Below are positions 1 through 7,878 of a DNA stretch of 64,000 nt, in pieces (position 1 is the first letter of the stretch; every line of letters begins with the position of its first letter). Source of the stretch: Nitrospira sp. GTDB taxonomy: Bacteria; Nitrospirota; Nitrospiria; Nitrospirales; Nitrospiraceae. The position numbers were made by a program, and so were the translations under genes. The notes below the pieces were generated by a model. It was not told the DNA's origin. It did not search any database and worked only from the letters and a program-made list of their open reading frames with translations. Location: NCBI GenBank assembly GCA_019636815.1, contig JAHBWT010000006.1:31291-95290 (forward strand), read 5' to 3'.

Positions 1-194
1 TTGCGCTGTGGATCGTAGTAAATGTCCGAGAAATAACCGACGCGGCCCGTGTTGGCGTCCGTGCCGCCGCTGCGGTCCAGCAGCGCGCCGTCAAGCACGA
101 GACCATTGACGAACTCGGGCGCAGCTCGGACAACAGGAGCCGTAGCGGCGCAGATGAGGGCGAGACCGATGGTGAGAGCCGTGAGACGGATCAT
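1..194 (-). CDS. Secreted esterase-like-activity-of-phytase family protein, N-terminal part
   Basis: The first 64 or so codons of a gene that runs off the left edge of the window. It opens with a signal peptide (Arg at residue 3, hydrophobic core, Ala-rich end near VVRAAP). The mature start reads FVNGLVLDGALLD and then VGYFSDIYYDPQR, which I recognise as the opening of the phytase-type esterase-like beta-propeller family (PF13449-like). A GGAGG lies just upstream of the ATG at 194. The protein would act in the periplasm, probably on a phosphoester or ester substrate. The family call rests on this short stretch only. Confidence 0.55.
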   Translation of the reverse strand, partial: MIRLTALTIGLALICAATAPVVRAAPEFVNGLVLDGALLDRSGGTDANTGRVGYFSDIYYDPQR

Positions 195-330
195 TGTGAC
201 CTCCGATGTTTGAACGGCACGTGAATAAGCAGTGGGAAGACCCACTCCAGAGTAAGAGTACGGGTGTCACATGTAAGCAAAGAGGTTTATTGGAGCATCA
301 GGCCGGAATGAAGATTGGGTAAATACTTGG

Positions 331-693
331 TTACCGGTGTGTTAGTGGCTGGAAGTAGTCTATGCCGCTGAGCGGAGGGGCGGCCTTTTCCAACTTCGTG
401 CCCACCCTCGTCCAGACAGTTCCACGCCGTTTTCCCTGCATAGCCGTTCGAACTGTCATCTCGATATCTTGGCAGAGCAGCGAAAGAAAGCGGACGAGAC
501 GCTCGATGGAGAATCCAGCCATTTGACCAGCCAGAAGTTTTGACACCTTGGCTTGGTCAATCCCCCGCTGAGCCGCCACTTCAACCTGTTTCCAGCTACG
601 CCCTTTGATGAGTGTCGGCCACATAGTCGCTTGGAATTCTTGACTCCCTGTCATGTAGAGCCTAAACTTCAGACCAAGCAACGTGAGGGACAT
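331..693 (-). pseudogene. Degenerate or orphan Xre-family antitoxin (HTH)
   Basis: The helix-turn-helix core is clear: GRSWKQVEVAAQRGIDQAKVS, then GFSIERLVRFLSLLCQDIEM. It matches the Xre antitoxins that pair with RelE-like HigB toxins, whose usual wording is IDQPKVS..LL.G...GFS.ERL.RFL..LGQDVEI. The N-terminal half has the right length but is strongly diverged, the family's usual GQD reads CQD, and no toxin gene lies beside it. An in-frame ATG at 693 is 2 bases from the divergent ATG at 696. I read it as a decayed or orphan antitoxin. It could still be expressed because the frame is open. Confidence 0.55.
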
Positions 694-695
694 TG

Positions 696-875
696 ATGCC
701 CACAGCAAAAAAGCAGGCCATTGATATGGTGAAGAAGTTGCCTGAGAAAGCGACATGGGACGATATTATGCATGAAATTTTCGTCCGCAAGAAGATTGAT
801 GCCGGTATCCACGCCGCTGATGAAGGGAGAGTCGTTCCGCACGAAGTGGTGAGAAAGCGTTTCCTCAAGAAATGA
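696..875 (+). CDS. Small antitoxin-like protein, partner of a ParE-type toxin
   Basis: A 59-residue protein starting at ATG 696 (a TTG at 693 is in frame but less likely), preceded by GAGGGA. It is charged, with a WDDIMHEIFVRKKIDAGI core and a basic C-terminus RKRFLKK. This is the style of the short antitoxins encoded before RelE/ParE toxins (addiction module protein type). Its stop overlaps the ATG of the next gene by 3 bases (ATGA), the translational coupling usual for toxin-antitoxin pairs. Because the toxin is truncated, this antitoxin may now be functionless. Confidence 0.65.
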   Translation: MPTAKKQAIDMVKKLPEKATWDDIMHEIFVRKKIDAGIHAADEGRVVPHEVVRKRFLKK

Positions 876-1024
876 CCAGAGTTGAATGGACTGAGCCCGC
901 CATTTCCGATCTCGAGAACATCCAAAACTACATTGCCAGAGATTCTGCCGAGTACGCCGATGCTATGGTCGAGGGTCTCGTCCTCTCTGTGGGTCGGCTC
1001 GCCTTTTCCCGCCTGATCCATTAG
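872..1024 (+). pseudogene. Truncated RelE/ParE toxin
   Basis: The reading frame begins MTRVEWTEPAISDLENI, then QNYIARDSAEYADAM, the standard first two helices of ParE toxins. It stops after 50 residues, about half the usual 90-100. The expected C-terminal beta-sheet (a GR.VPE.....R.....YR.IY pattern) is not visible in any frame in the bases that follow, so the 3' half looks deleted rather than frameshifted. It overlaps the upstream antitoxin by ATGA. It is very unlikely to be an active ribonuclease or gyrase poison. Confidence 0.7.
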
Positions 1025-1145
1025 CCAATTCTGATCTCGGCAGGTTGCAGGAGACGAGAAACCTTGCGAGAACGCGTCTTGATGAAAAAGGACGAGCTAA
1101 TGGCACGTGCAACCAAAGATAGCCCCGCGATGCCCGTCTGCTCGT

Positions 1146-1529
1146 TCACGGTGCGCCTTGCCATAACATGTCATAGCCGAGCTCCTTGGTCTCCGAGCAC
1201 ATGTTCGCCAAAGATGAAAACTTGCTGGTAAATACTTCGTCGGCATGGGACTTCTCGTGCGCCTCAAAGGATCGCCAATACGTCACGATGGCGTAATGTT
1301 CGTCGGTGGTTTTGTTGTCGACCAGCGAGCCTTCCTCGGACACGAAGCCGGAAAACTTGAAGACTTGTCCGGCCAAGAAGCCCCCCTTCTCACCGCCGTA
1401 GGTTTCCTTGACCACCATGCACATTTCTCCAACGGCCAACTCGACGTCTTCGAAACTGACGCCGGGTTTCAGCTTCACAATATTGAACAACATCTTGGCT
1501 CCAAACGGCAGCGTAATTGGGCCGAACAT
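1146..1529 (-). CDS. Antibiotic-biosynthesis-monooxygenase-like small protein
   Basis: A 127-residue protein with a strong ribosome site (AGGAGG 6 bases before ATG 1529). The pattern FNIVKLKPGVSFEDVELAVGEM near the start and HYAIVTYWRSFEAHEKSHADEVF in the second half fits the dimeric alpha-beta barrel (ABM) fold: a strand, a helix, and a strand ending in W.S...HE.SH. Such proteins are often haem- or quinol-binding monooxygenases or structural relatives. No catalytic residues can be assigned here. It stands alone between two decayed antitoxin genes. Confidence 0.6.
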   Translation of the reverse strand: MFGPITLPFGAKMLFNIVKLKPGVSFEDVELAVGEMCMVVKETYGGEKGGFLAGQVFKFSGFVSEEGSLVDNKTTDEHYAIVTYWRSFEAHEKSHADEVFTSKFSSLANMCSETKELGYDMLWQGAP

Positions 1530-1744
1530 GTGAACCTCCTATGAAAGGCTGGGACAAGCCACAATCGAGCCGGTGATTCCGGCAGCATATCCGGCTCGCA
1601 TTAGATAGTCTACCCGGAGCGAGCTGTCGCAAATCGTGGTCAGTCCTTGACTTTGCACACGGCAAAGACTCGGGCCTGCTGAGGAAACCGTGATGCGGCT
1701 TCGATGGCGTTCTGAATTTTCGAAATTCGTGATATGGAGAGATG

Positions 1745-1905
1745 CGAAAGCGAATCGTGACCTCGACATCTTGACCCATCGGCGAGAGAACGTGAACAGG
1801 GCGTTCGATCGAAACCCAGCCATCGGTCTGTGAGAAGTCTCGACACCTTGCCTTGACGGTGCACTGCTGGCTTGCTAAGGTTTGAGCGCACGGGGACACC
1901 AAATG
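1745..1905 (-). pseudogene. Second Xre-family antitoxin remnant, frameshifted
   Basis: Two frames each hold part of the same HTH antitoxin type seen at 331-693. One frame reads QGKVSRLLTDRWLGFDRTP and the next, shifted, reads VSIERPVHVLSPMGQDVEVTIRF. Together they give the family pattern KVS.LL....GF..ER...LS.MGQDVEVTIR. The shift falls inside the GFS.ERL element. No start codon or intact frame remains. It is a fossil from a toxin-antitoxin locus distinct in sequence from the first. Confidence 0.6.
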
Positions 1906-2050
1906 CCTAAAGTTGGCCATCCACACATCATTACCGAGATAATCGAGCGGAGAGCGATGGTGAGATCGAGGAGAATCGTGAAGAGCACCTGCGAAAACAG
2001 CACCCTGCTTAATCCCTAGCCTTCGCCAGTTCATATAAGAATCAATACCA

Positions 2051-2368
2051 ATGAGAAAAGTCTTCGTCTCTCAGAATTTGATCGAGGTCGAGATGCGCAA
2101 GGAGCGACTTGAGCAGGCCGGCATCCGATGCATGATCAAGAATCAGCGTTTATCGGGACTTGCGGGAGAGATTCCCTTTGCGGAGATTTTCCCGGAACTG
2201 TGGGTCATTCGAGACGAGGATGCCTACCGGGCACGACAAGTACTGGAAGAAGAGTTGATCTCGCAGCCGTCAAACCCAGACTCCTGGGTATGCGCCGGGT
2301 GCGGTGAACATCACGAGAGTCAATTTTCGGAATGTTGGAAATGCGGACGAGCGAGCGCGGCGCCGTGA
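2051..2368 (+). CDS. DUF2007-domain protein with C-terminal zinc ribbon
   Basis: A 105-residue protein. Residues 1-70 (VFVSQNLIEVEMRKERLEQAGI, then FPELWVIRDEDAYRARQVLEE) match the DUF2007 'putative signal transducing protein' fold, a small ferredoxin-like domain. Residues 79-100 hold WVCAGCGEHHESQFSECWKCG, a CxxC-x(n)-CxxC zinc ribbon of the RanBP2 type. The combination is common in proteobacterial and Nitrospira genomes. The function is unknown; the ribbon suggests binding of protein or nucleic acid. No operon partner is evident. Confidence 0.8.
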   Translation: MRKVFVSQNLIEVEMRKERLEQAGIRCMIKNQRLSGLAGEIPFAEIFPELWVIRDEDAYRARQVLEEELISQPSNPDSWVCAGCGEHHESQFSECWKCGRASAAP

Positions 2369-2396
2369 TTCAGCATACCCGCACACCCATGCCTCA

Positions 2397-2720
2397 TCAC
2401 TTCTTCCCGCACACAAACTTCCAGACTGATTGCGCCAGCGTTCCTCGGGGGATAGACGTCCAGTTTGATTGGCCCGCGTGTCTATAGACGACGTCGCCAG
2501 TGCCCATGCGCCCCACGAAATTCTCCACGGCCAGCACCCGAAAGCGTTCGTTGGTGCAGTCGTGCTCTTCCTGAGCGCGGGAAGAGAAGTATCTGCTAAA
2601 CCCTCTCATATGAGCCGTCCTCAGATCGTCCAAGACCCAGACGTTGACCAAGTTTCCGTTTCGGGTTATGGATTCAGCATCGATATAGACTGTCGCCTTG
2701 GCATTGGTCTCGACCAACAT
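2397..2720 (-). CDS. Surface-adhesin-E-like small secreted protein, 5' end damaged
   Basis: From M at 2720 the frame reads MLVETNAKATVYIDAESI and then NVWVLDDLRTAH, a pattern of the surface-adhesin E-like periplasmic family (short beta-rich proteins that begin W...). Directly upstream in the same frame lies GGAPVFAEW, which looks like the end of a signal peptide with cleavage after FA. That frame meets a TGA further up with no ATG, GTG or TTG between. The signal peptide's start therefore seems lost or frameshifted. It may be a pseudogene, or an expressed cytosolic remnant. Confidence 0.55.
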   Translation of the reverse strand: MLVETNAKATVYIDAESITRNGNLVNVWVLDDLRTAHMRGFSRYFSSRAQEEHDCTNERFRVLAVENFVGRMGTGDVVYRHAGQSNWTSIPRGTLAQSVWKFVCGKK

Positions 2721-2826
2721 CCATTCGGCAAAAACAGGTGCTCCACCTAGCCACTGGAACTGGTACTTTGGCGTTCGAGACGTAGAACTGGTTCACCCCT
2801 GCACAGAAAACCGGGCCCATCGGCTG

Positions 2827-3084
2827 TCAATCGTCCGATGGATGCTGGACGCTTTCATCCGCTTTTTTCAAACAGTCGTTAAAAGCGACACGCCTTTGGA
2901 CGAAAGACCAGAAGAGCTTGTACCGATTGAGCATTTCCAACTGCTCCACATATTCGTTACATTGCTTTTCCTTCCAAGGCTCGACGTGGTCCGGAGGCGC
3001 GGTAATAATCCACGCCCCCCCTACCAGAGATGCAATTCCCAAAACTGCGCTTCCTATGATCATCATACCTTTCTTTCCGACCAT
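2827..3084 (-). CDS. Small membrane-anchored protein of unknown function
   Basis: I choose ATG 3084 because GAGGGG lies just upstream. The 85-residue product has one N-terminal hydrophobic segment (MMIIGSAVLGIASLVGGAWII, about residues 6-27) followed by a charged domain with two cysteines (KQCNEYVEQL and FNDCLKKADE). That gives a signal anchor and a small periplasmic helical domain, perhaps with one disulphide. I do not recognise a family. Confidence 0.55.
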   Translation of the reverse strand: MVGKKGMMIIGSAVLGIASLVGGAWIITAPPDHVEPWKEKQCNEYVEQLEMLNRYKLFWSFVQRRVAFNDCLKKADESVQHPSDD

Positions 3085-3151
3085 GAACCCCTCTTTCAGT
3101 ACGTTGTGGGCCAAAAACCCGATGAGTCTTTTCTAACTCAACTTTTGAACA

Positions 3152-3241
3152 TGGTGCCGGAGACCGGGATCGAACCGGTACGGGTCTTTTGGACCCGAGG
3201 GATTTTAAGTCCCTTGCGTCTGCCTATTCCGCCACTCCGGC
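3152..3241 (-). tRNA. tRNA-Leu (UAA)
   Basis: On the minus strand the acceptor arm GCCGGAG (3235-3241) pairs with CTCCGGC before discriminator A (3155), and CCA is encoded (3152-3154). The anticodon stem AGGGA/TCCCT encloses loop CTTAAAA, giving anticodon UAA. A long variable arm (CGGGTCC...GGACCCG type) and the T-loop GTTCGATC are present, as expected for a class II leucine tRNA. The body is 87 nt plus CCA. Confidence 0.96.
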
Positions 3242-3742
3242 GCGAGGCGGATTTTAACATAGCGACTACGGCCCACAGCCACTTTTCTCGCCGCCCTTTC
3301 TCTTACCCCATTGGCTCTGCCTGTACATCGAGCGGAGTGGAACTACGATCGGCACCTGTGACTCCGAGCGCATATCCTTGACATCGATAACATAAGCAAG
3401 TCCCCAGAAAAACCAACCAGAAATTCCTCCTCTCCTCGGGGCCGGTGTGCACACCCGACCAGGAGCGAGCAGTCCCGGCAAGCCTTCTGCAAATGGCAGG
3501 GACCACCTTCGTCCCCTGGGGAGGTCGAGACCCGACCGATCGTGAAGCTTAAGACCATTGCGAACGTAATCTTTCGAGCGTACAAATAACAATTCAGCGA
3601 CAGAAAACTTGACAGCTCATGCGTGATATAAACCGGACATCTTAACTTGCCATTTACATAAATGATGGTGCGGTTGGGCTACAATGCGGCGGACAAGTGA
3701 CAAGGTATCGGTGAAGCGATGGTCATGTGGTGAGGTGGCCCG
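3242..3742. other. Gene-poor stretch, no supported gene
   Basis: About 500 bases between the tRNA and the next gene. Overlapping minus-strand frames exist (for example 3266-3592), but they show no family pattern, no ribosome site and biased composition. I see no repeat or hairpin worth naming. Confidence 0.5.
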
Positions 3743-3775
3743 CTGAGGACACAGGCCTTCCGGTTCTTAGTCGGT

Positions 3776-4348
3776 ATGTTCGCACTCGCCATGGCATTGC
3801 CTCCAACAGCGGCCGGCCAAGAAGCGGTTCTTGACATTCTCCCCCTCCGTCCTTTCAACTTCGATATCTCCTTCAACCAGCGCACCTTTGCGCCGAAAGC
3901 CAGGGTCATCGCTGGTCAGGTGGGGATCACCGCCCTTCGGTATGGCCCGCTTGAAATACGAACGGTGTATCAATACTACAGTCAACACACACCTACGTTC
4001 GTCACCGATCAACATTCGCTGTTTCTTAACCCTCGTTGGAATAATTTCATCGACATCTTGGATTTCCCCAAAGCAAACCCGCTCAATCGAGTGATCCGGC
4101 ATGTGCTCTTCGGGCCGCTCGAAGATCGGGCGGTCCCCTACATCGGTACGCTGATTGGCGGAACCCTTCCCGGACGGGACGCCGATTCCCTCGGTTATCT
4201 CTATGGCGGACAGGTGGGCGTCCGATTCCCGGTCGCTCGCGGGTTTTCAGTCGACATGGGGCTCCAATACTCTCGGTTCGAAATCGACTTCAATGGCGTT
4301 TCCGATCTCTCGGATCAATGGTTGTTTACGATCGGAATTAGGCTGTAA
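3776..4348 (+). CDS. Outer-membrane beta-barrel-like protein, unknown function
   Basis: From ATG 3776 the 190-residue product starts FALAMALPPTAAGQE, a short signal-like segment. It then shows alternating strands: LRYGPLEIRTVYQYY, LGYLYGGQVGVRFP, GFSVDMGLQYSRFEIDFN, and a C-terminal strand ending LFTIGIRL. Ending on an amphipathic strand is usual for small outer-membrane barrels or PagP/lipid A-modifying-like folds. The signal peptide looks too short from this ATG. The frame stays open upstream to a TGA at 3731, adding RTQAFRFLVG with only a CTG (3743) as a possible start. Confidence 0.55.
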   Translation: MFALAMALPPTAAGQEAVLDILPLRPFNFDISFNQRTFAPKARVIAGQVGITALRYGPLEIRTVYQYYSQHTPTFVTDQHSLFLNPRWNNFIDILDFPKANPLNRVIRHVLFGPLEDRAVPYIGTLIGGTLPGRDADSLGYLYGGQVGVRFPVARGFSVDMGLQYSRFEIDFNGVSDLSDQWLFTIGIRL

Positions 4349-4397
4349 TGATCTGGGCGTCATGGAATTGATCGCACAACGAAGACGAGTCGCTCGC

Positions 4398-5426
4398 ATG
4401 AGCGACCGAAGGAAGTATGCCGACTGGCAGCGTTGGTGCCTCTTGATGTCCACCATCCTGCTGTTGCAGGGATGTGGGCTGATCTACGATGCAGTGACCA
4501 TGGTCCATCCGTTGACCCGTGACGAACTGTCCGCGATTTGCGCCCGTGAGCGATTGCGTGTCGGCATTTCAGTGGAACCGTTTCGCCCGTTTGTCTTTCC
4601 CGCCGTGTATACCGACGAAGGCATTCGAGTCACAGGCCTGGATATCGAACTGATCCGAGAGATCGCCGACGCACTCACAACCCATTGCGGCGGACAGAAC
4701 CCCATCGTTCCAACTCTGCACGTCACACGATTTCCCGATCTGTTCATCAAGATGAGCGAGGGGCAGCTTGATCTCTTCGTCTCGTCCGTGAGCGGGACCG
4801 TTCCAGGCACCCGGCCGGCCGGCCTCTGGTTTTCGGCACCGTACCTGCACGACGACGGGATTGCCGCCATCACCCAAAAACCGGAGATTGCCGAACGCAT
4901 CTGGACACAGTTCAAAAAGCAGGATGGAAAGCAGGATACGCTCACAGCCGTCCAGGAAGCCTTTGCCGGCTTGACGGTCGCCGTTCAGAAAAGAAGATCC
5001 TCTCACCTGTACGCGGAAGCCAACCTCAAGCGGATCCGCATGGTCATCTGCGATTCGCTTCCCGCTTCGATCGAAACGAAGGACCTGAACATCGATGTTA
5101 TCCTGACCAACCATTCCATCCTTCAGTATGTGACGAAACGGGTCTGGCAGGATTGGCGAATCTTGACACAAATCGATGGTACCCCTTGGATTCTCACTCA
5201 TGAAGACCTTTCCATCGTAACAAGCGACGACCACAGGCAGTTACAATGGTTCTTGAACAACCTGCTGTTTCGCCTGGAGGAATCAGGTCGGCTGAAGCAC
5301 ATGCATCGGCGATGGGTGGAAGCAGAATACGCGCCTACTCGTCGGGCGACAACCGAAGGGTTGCCGCTTGAGGTTACACAAGTTCCTGAACATTATGATC
5401 AGGGACAGTGCCGTTTGGCAGAGTGA
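4398..5426 (+). CDS. Solute-binding lipoprotein, family 3 (amino-acid type)
   Basis: I choose ATG 4398 (ATG 4362 is also possible). The start leads into a lipoprotein signal with lipobox LLQGC at residues 22-26. The 342-residue product then follows the periplasmic binding-protein family 3 pattern: LRVGISVEPFRPF, then GLDIELIREIADAL, then LDLFVSSVSGT, and WFSAPYLHDDGIAAI. The family binds amino acids or similar small ligands for ABC uptake or signalling. No permease or ATPase gene is adjacent, so it may feed a remote transporter or act as a sensor. It overlaps the next gene's long frame but not its preferred start. Confidence 0.75.
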   Translation: MSDRRKYADWQRWCLLMSTILLLQGCGLIYDAVTMVHPLTRDELSAICARERLRVGISVEPFRPFVFPAVYTDEGIRVTGLDIELIREIADALTTHCGGQNPIVPTLHVTRFPDLFIKMSEGQLDLFVSSVSGTVPGTRPAGLWFSAPYLHDDGIAAITQKPEIAERIWTQFKKQDGKQDTLTAVQEAFAGLTVAVQKRRSSHLYAEANLKRIRMVICDSLPASIETKDLNIDVILTNHSILQYVTKRVWQDWRILTQIDGTPWILTHEDLSIVTSDDHRQLQWFLNNLLFRLEESGRLKHMHRRWVEAEYAPTRRATTEGLPLEVTQVPEHYDQGQCRLAE

Positions 5427-5449
5427 CAATAGGGAAAACCGAGGTGTTC

Positions 5450-6196
5450 ATGATCGTTCCGCCGAACGTCTTACGAGTTTTTGTGTTGGTCTTGTCCCTC
5501 CTATGCCCCCAGATCGGCTGGACACAGGACTCGCGCAAGGAAATAGAACAGACCGCGGAGCTCTTGACAACCCTTCTTAACGCAGGACGTGTCGTCGTCG
5601 AACGAAACCAATCATTGATCAACGATCCGGTCAAAGCCGATAAGGGATTCACGCCCGAGGTCTTTGAACAGCTGGTACGTGAGGAGTTCCTCCAACAGAC
5701 TCTCATTGATTTGCAGCATCCCCCTTCGTCCTTACCGCCTCTTACCAAAGATCTTTTGGCTACGCTGCTCCTCACAAGCAAAGAAGTGGTAGGGGACGCG
5801 CAGTTCGTGATCAATCAGCGCGGGATCGGATATAAGAACTTCATCCCGGCCACATTCGGCAGCCAGGCCGCACGGAAGTTTTCCAATCGCTCACACGTGA
5901 CGATCAAACAGACCACCCTCAACCCGAGGAACTTGAAAAATAGTCCGGATGCGTACGAAGAGATGGCGTTGAGTCGACTTGCGACCAGACCATCAGCGAC
6001 CACGCCCGTCGTCGAGTGGATCGACGGTGGGCAGCTACTCAGGGCGATGATGCCGATATATTATTCAGAGGACTGTCTGACGTGTCATGGAAGCCCGAAA
6101 GGGATACTCGACATTTCCGGCTATCCAAGGGAAGGCGCTCAGGTGGGTGAACTAGCCGGTGCCATCAGCATTCAGATTCCCACGGACCATCGATAG
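5450..6196 (+). CDS. DUF3365/Tll0287-like periplasmic c-type haem protein
   Basis: A 248-residue protein starting at ATG 5450 (GAGG upstream), 23 bases after the solute-binding gene. The signal peptide runs to about IGWTQ at residue 25. The C-terminal half contains YYSEDCLTCHGSPKGIL, a CxxCH haem c site inside the sequence pattern of the DUF3365 (Tll0287-like) domain, which is related to PAS-like redox or haem sensor domains. Usually this domain heads a histidine kinase or cyclase; here it is free-standing and secreted. It could be a periplasmic redox or gas sensor subunit. Confidence 0.8.
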   Translation: MIVPPNVLRVFVLVLSLLCPQIGWTQDSRKEIEQTAELLTTLLNAGRVVVERNQSLINDPVKADKGFTPEVFEQLVREEFLQQTLIDLQHPPSSLPPLTKDLLATLLLTSKEVVGDAQFVINQRGIGYKNFIPATFGSQAARKFSNRSHVTIKQTTLNPRNLKNSPDAYEEMALSRLATRPSATTPVVEWIDGGQLLRAMMPIYYSEDCLTCHGSPKGILDISGYPREGAQVGELAGAISIQIPTDHR

Positions 6197-6262
6197 CAGA
6201 TCCAGCCGTGACGGAGGAGGGACACAACGGGTGGATCTGCCACCGATGATCTTCCGCAGGAA

Positions 6263-6532
6263 CTAGTTCAATACTGCGGTGAGTTGTGGGGGCTGTCCTT
6301 CGCAACTCGTGACAATCGGTGGCTTTTGGTCGAACGCGACTTTCACGCCCGACTTGACCGCTCGCCCCCAGCGATTGGTCTGCGCCTGCGCCTTCCGAGC
6401 GTACCGGCTGATGCTCCGACGCGTTTCGGATCCGGTCTGTGGAGCGAAGAGGAGCCCCAGTCCCGCTCCGATGACGGCTCCACCGGCGATGAATGCAGCT
6501 GCCTTGGCGACGTGCTTCCCCTGCTCCGACAT
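6263..6532 (-). CDS. YtxH-domain small protein
   Basis: An 89-residue protein, start chosen at ATG 6532 because of the GAGGGAGG just upstream. The pattern KHVAKAAAFIAGGAVIGAGLGLLFAPQTGSETRR is the YtxH domain: a glycine-rich membrane segment followed by LFAP.(S/T)G.ETR. The remainder is basic. YtxH proteins are linked to general stress responses, but their molecular role is unknown. It is likely monocistronic. Confidence 0.85.
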   Translation of the reverse strand: MSEQGKHVAKAAAFIAGGAVIGAGLGLLFAPQTGSETRRSISRYARKAQAQTNRWGRAVKSGVKVAFDQKPPIVTSCEGQPPQLTAVLN

Positions 6533-6980
6533 GGCGAACCTCCCTCGTAATGGTGGTGATGTGCCGGAAGACCGTTCAATCGTTCTTCCTACTGAAGAAT
6601 GTATCAGCATGCTTTGTGCCAGCGTGAGTACGGGCAAACGGCCAGCGATTACCTCGGAAAATCAAGGAGACGATCTGCAACGATGAGAAGTGACAAATAT
6701 TGGGTCTCTTTTTCTCGACAGAGTGAGACACAGTCGTTTCAGAAATCCAACACTTGTCCCTCTGCAATTCCTGGAAATCGTTTGTAGGCAACGTTTTCCC
6801 ATGACAACGTCCTAATCATCCTTTAATCCTAGATACGCTTGCATTGACAGGTGGGCCCCCGTATGATCCGTCGGCAAGTCCGCGCAGTGCCTCGCACGAG
6901 CAGCGCGAATCAGTGAGGCATTATGAACATGTTCAGAATACGAACAATATCTTTCAAAGAGCAATCCTGACAGAGAATAT
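6533..6980. other. Intergenic region before lgt
   Basis: About 450 bases without a supported gene. Short overlapping frames at 6576-6791 lack ribosome sites and family patterns. The only signal I can name is the weak promoter-like pair listed separately at 6839-6867. Confidence 0.5.
6839..6867 (+). promoter_or_regulatory. Possible sigma70 promoter upstream of lgt
   Basis: TTGCAT (6839-6844) and TATGAT (6862-6867) are separated by 17 bases. The -10 matches consensus in five of six positions, the -35 only in three. The distance to the lgt ATG at 6981 is 113 bases. It is a weak candidate. Confidence 0.3.
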
Positions 6981-7793
6981 ATGGGTTCTCTAGCCGCGAT
7001 TCCTTATCCAAACATCGATCCAGTCATTGTGGCGCTGGGTCCTATTCAGTTGCGCTGGTATGGGCTGATGTACCTGATCGGCCTCACTGCGGCCTACTTC
7101 TTGATTCAGCGCAAGGTCACCCGTAAGGGGTTGGAGATTAGGAAGGACCAGATCTACGACATGGTCGTCTACGCGGCCTTCGGCGTGTTTCTGGGGGGGC
7201 GTATCGGTTACACACTCTTCTACAACTTTTCGTACTACATTCAGAACCCACTGAAGTTACTCGCGGTATGGGAGGGAGGCATGTCCTTCCACGGTGGGCT
7301 CATCGGAACGATCGTCGCACTGATCTGGTTCAGCCATAGGCAAAGGATTCCTGCCTATACGATCGCGGACCTGGCGGCTTCCGTCACACCGATCGGGTTA
7401 GGGTGTGGTCGGATAGGGAATTTCATCAATGGCGAGCTCTTTGGTCGGTCAACCGATGCAGGGTGGTGTATGGTCTTCCCGACCGGAGGTCCGGTTTGCC
7501 GCCATCCTTCGCAATTATACGAGGCAACGCTGGAAGGCCTGGTGTTGTTCACCGTCTTGTGGTGGATCGATCGGCGCCCTACTCCTCCCGGTACGATCTT
7601 TTGGACCTTTGTGACCGGATACGGCATCAGCAGACTGATCGTCGAACTCTTCCGTGAACCGGATCAACATCTCGGCTTCATTCTGGGCCCGATTACCATG
7701 GGCCAGATTCTCTCCCTACCCATGGTATTGATCGGGATAATCATGCTCGTCTTGGGCTACCAACGAGCGAGGCAAAATCCCGCGTACTCTTAA
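6981..7793 (+). CDS. lgt: Prolipoprotein diacylglyceryl transferase
   Basis: A 270-residue inner-membrane enzyme of normal Lgt length. It transfers diacylglyceryl from phosphatidylglycerol to the lipobox cysteine of prolipoproteins. Hallmarks are LRWYGLMYLIGL near residue 25, SFHGGLIGT (catalytic-region His), and GRIGNFINGELFGR around residues 143-156, the Lgt signature. Several hydrophobic helices span the protein. It is the first step of the lipoprotein pathway whose last steps (lnt, lolC/lolD) also lie in this window. No partner is adjacent. Confidence 0.97.
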   Translation: MGSLAAIPYPNIDPVIVALGPIQLRWYGLMYLIGLTAAYFLIQRKVTRKGLEIRKDQIYDMVVYAAFGVFLGGRIGYTLFYNFSYYIQNPLKLLAVWEGGMSFHGGLIGTIVALIWFSHRQRIPAYTIADLAASVTPIGLGCGRIGNFINGELFGRSTDAGWCMVFPTGGPVCRHPSQLYEATLEGLVLFTVLWWIDRRPTPPGTIFWTFVTGYGISRLIVELFREPDQHLGFILGPITMGQILSLPMVLIGIIMLVLGYQRARQNPAYS

Positions 7794-7878
7794 AAGTTCT
7801 GAGCGATACGTACTGAGCCGCTGGGGATCACGGTGTTTTCAACTCAACCCTGAGCACTTTATTCTTAGCACTGGTTCT

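Noticed and set aside
3266..3592. Overlapping minus-strand frames of 67-108 codons upstream of the barrel gene
   Set aside because: No ribosome site, no family pattern, and unlikely composition; treated as chance open frames.
6844..6867. TTGACA followed by TATGAT before lgt
   Set aside because: Spacing is only 12 bases, too short for sigma70; the TTGCAT pairing with 17 bases is listed instead at low confidence.
7834..7874. Repeated AGCACT near 7855-7873 as a terminator after lgt
   Set aside because: It is a direct, not inverted, repeat.
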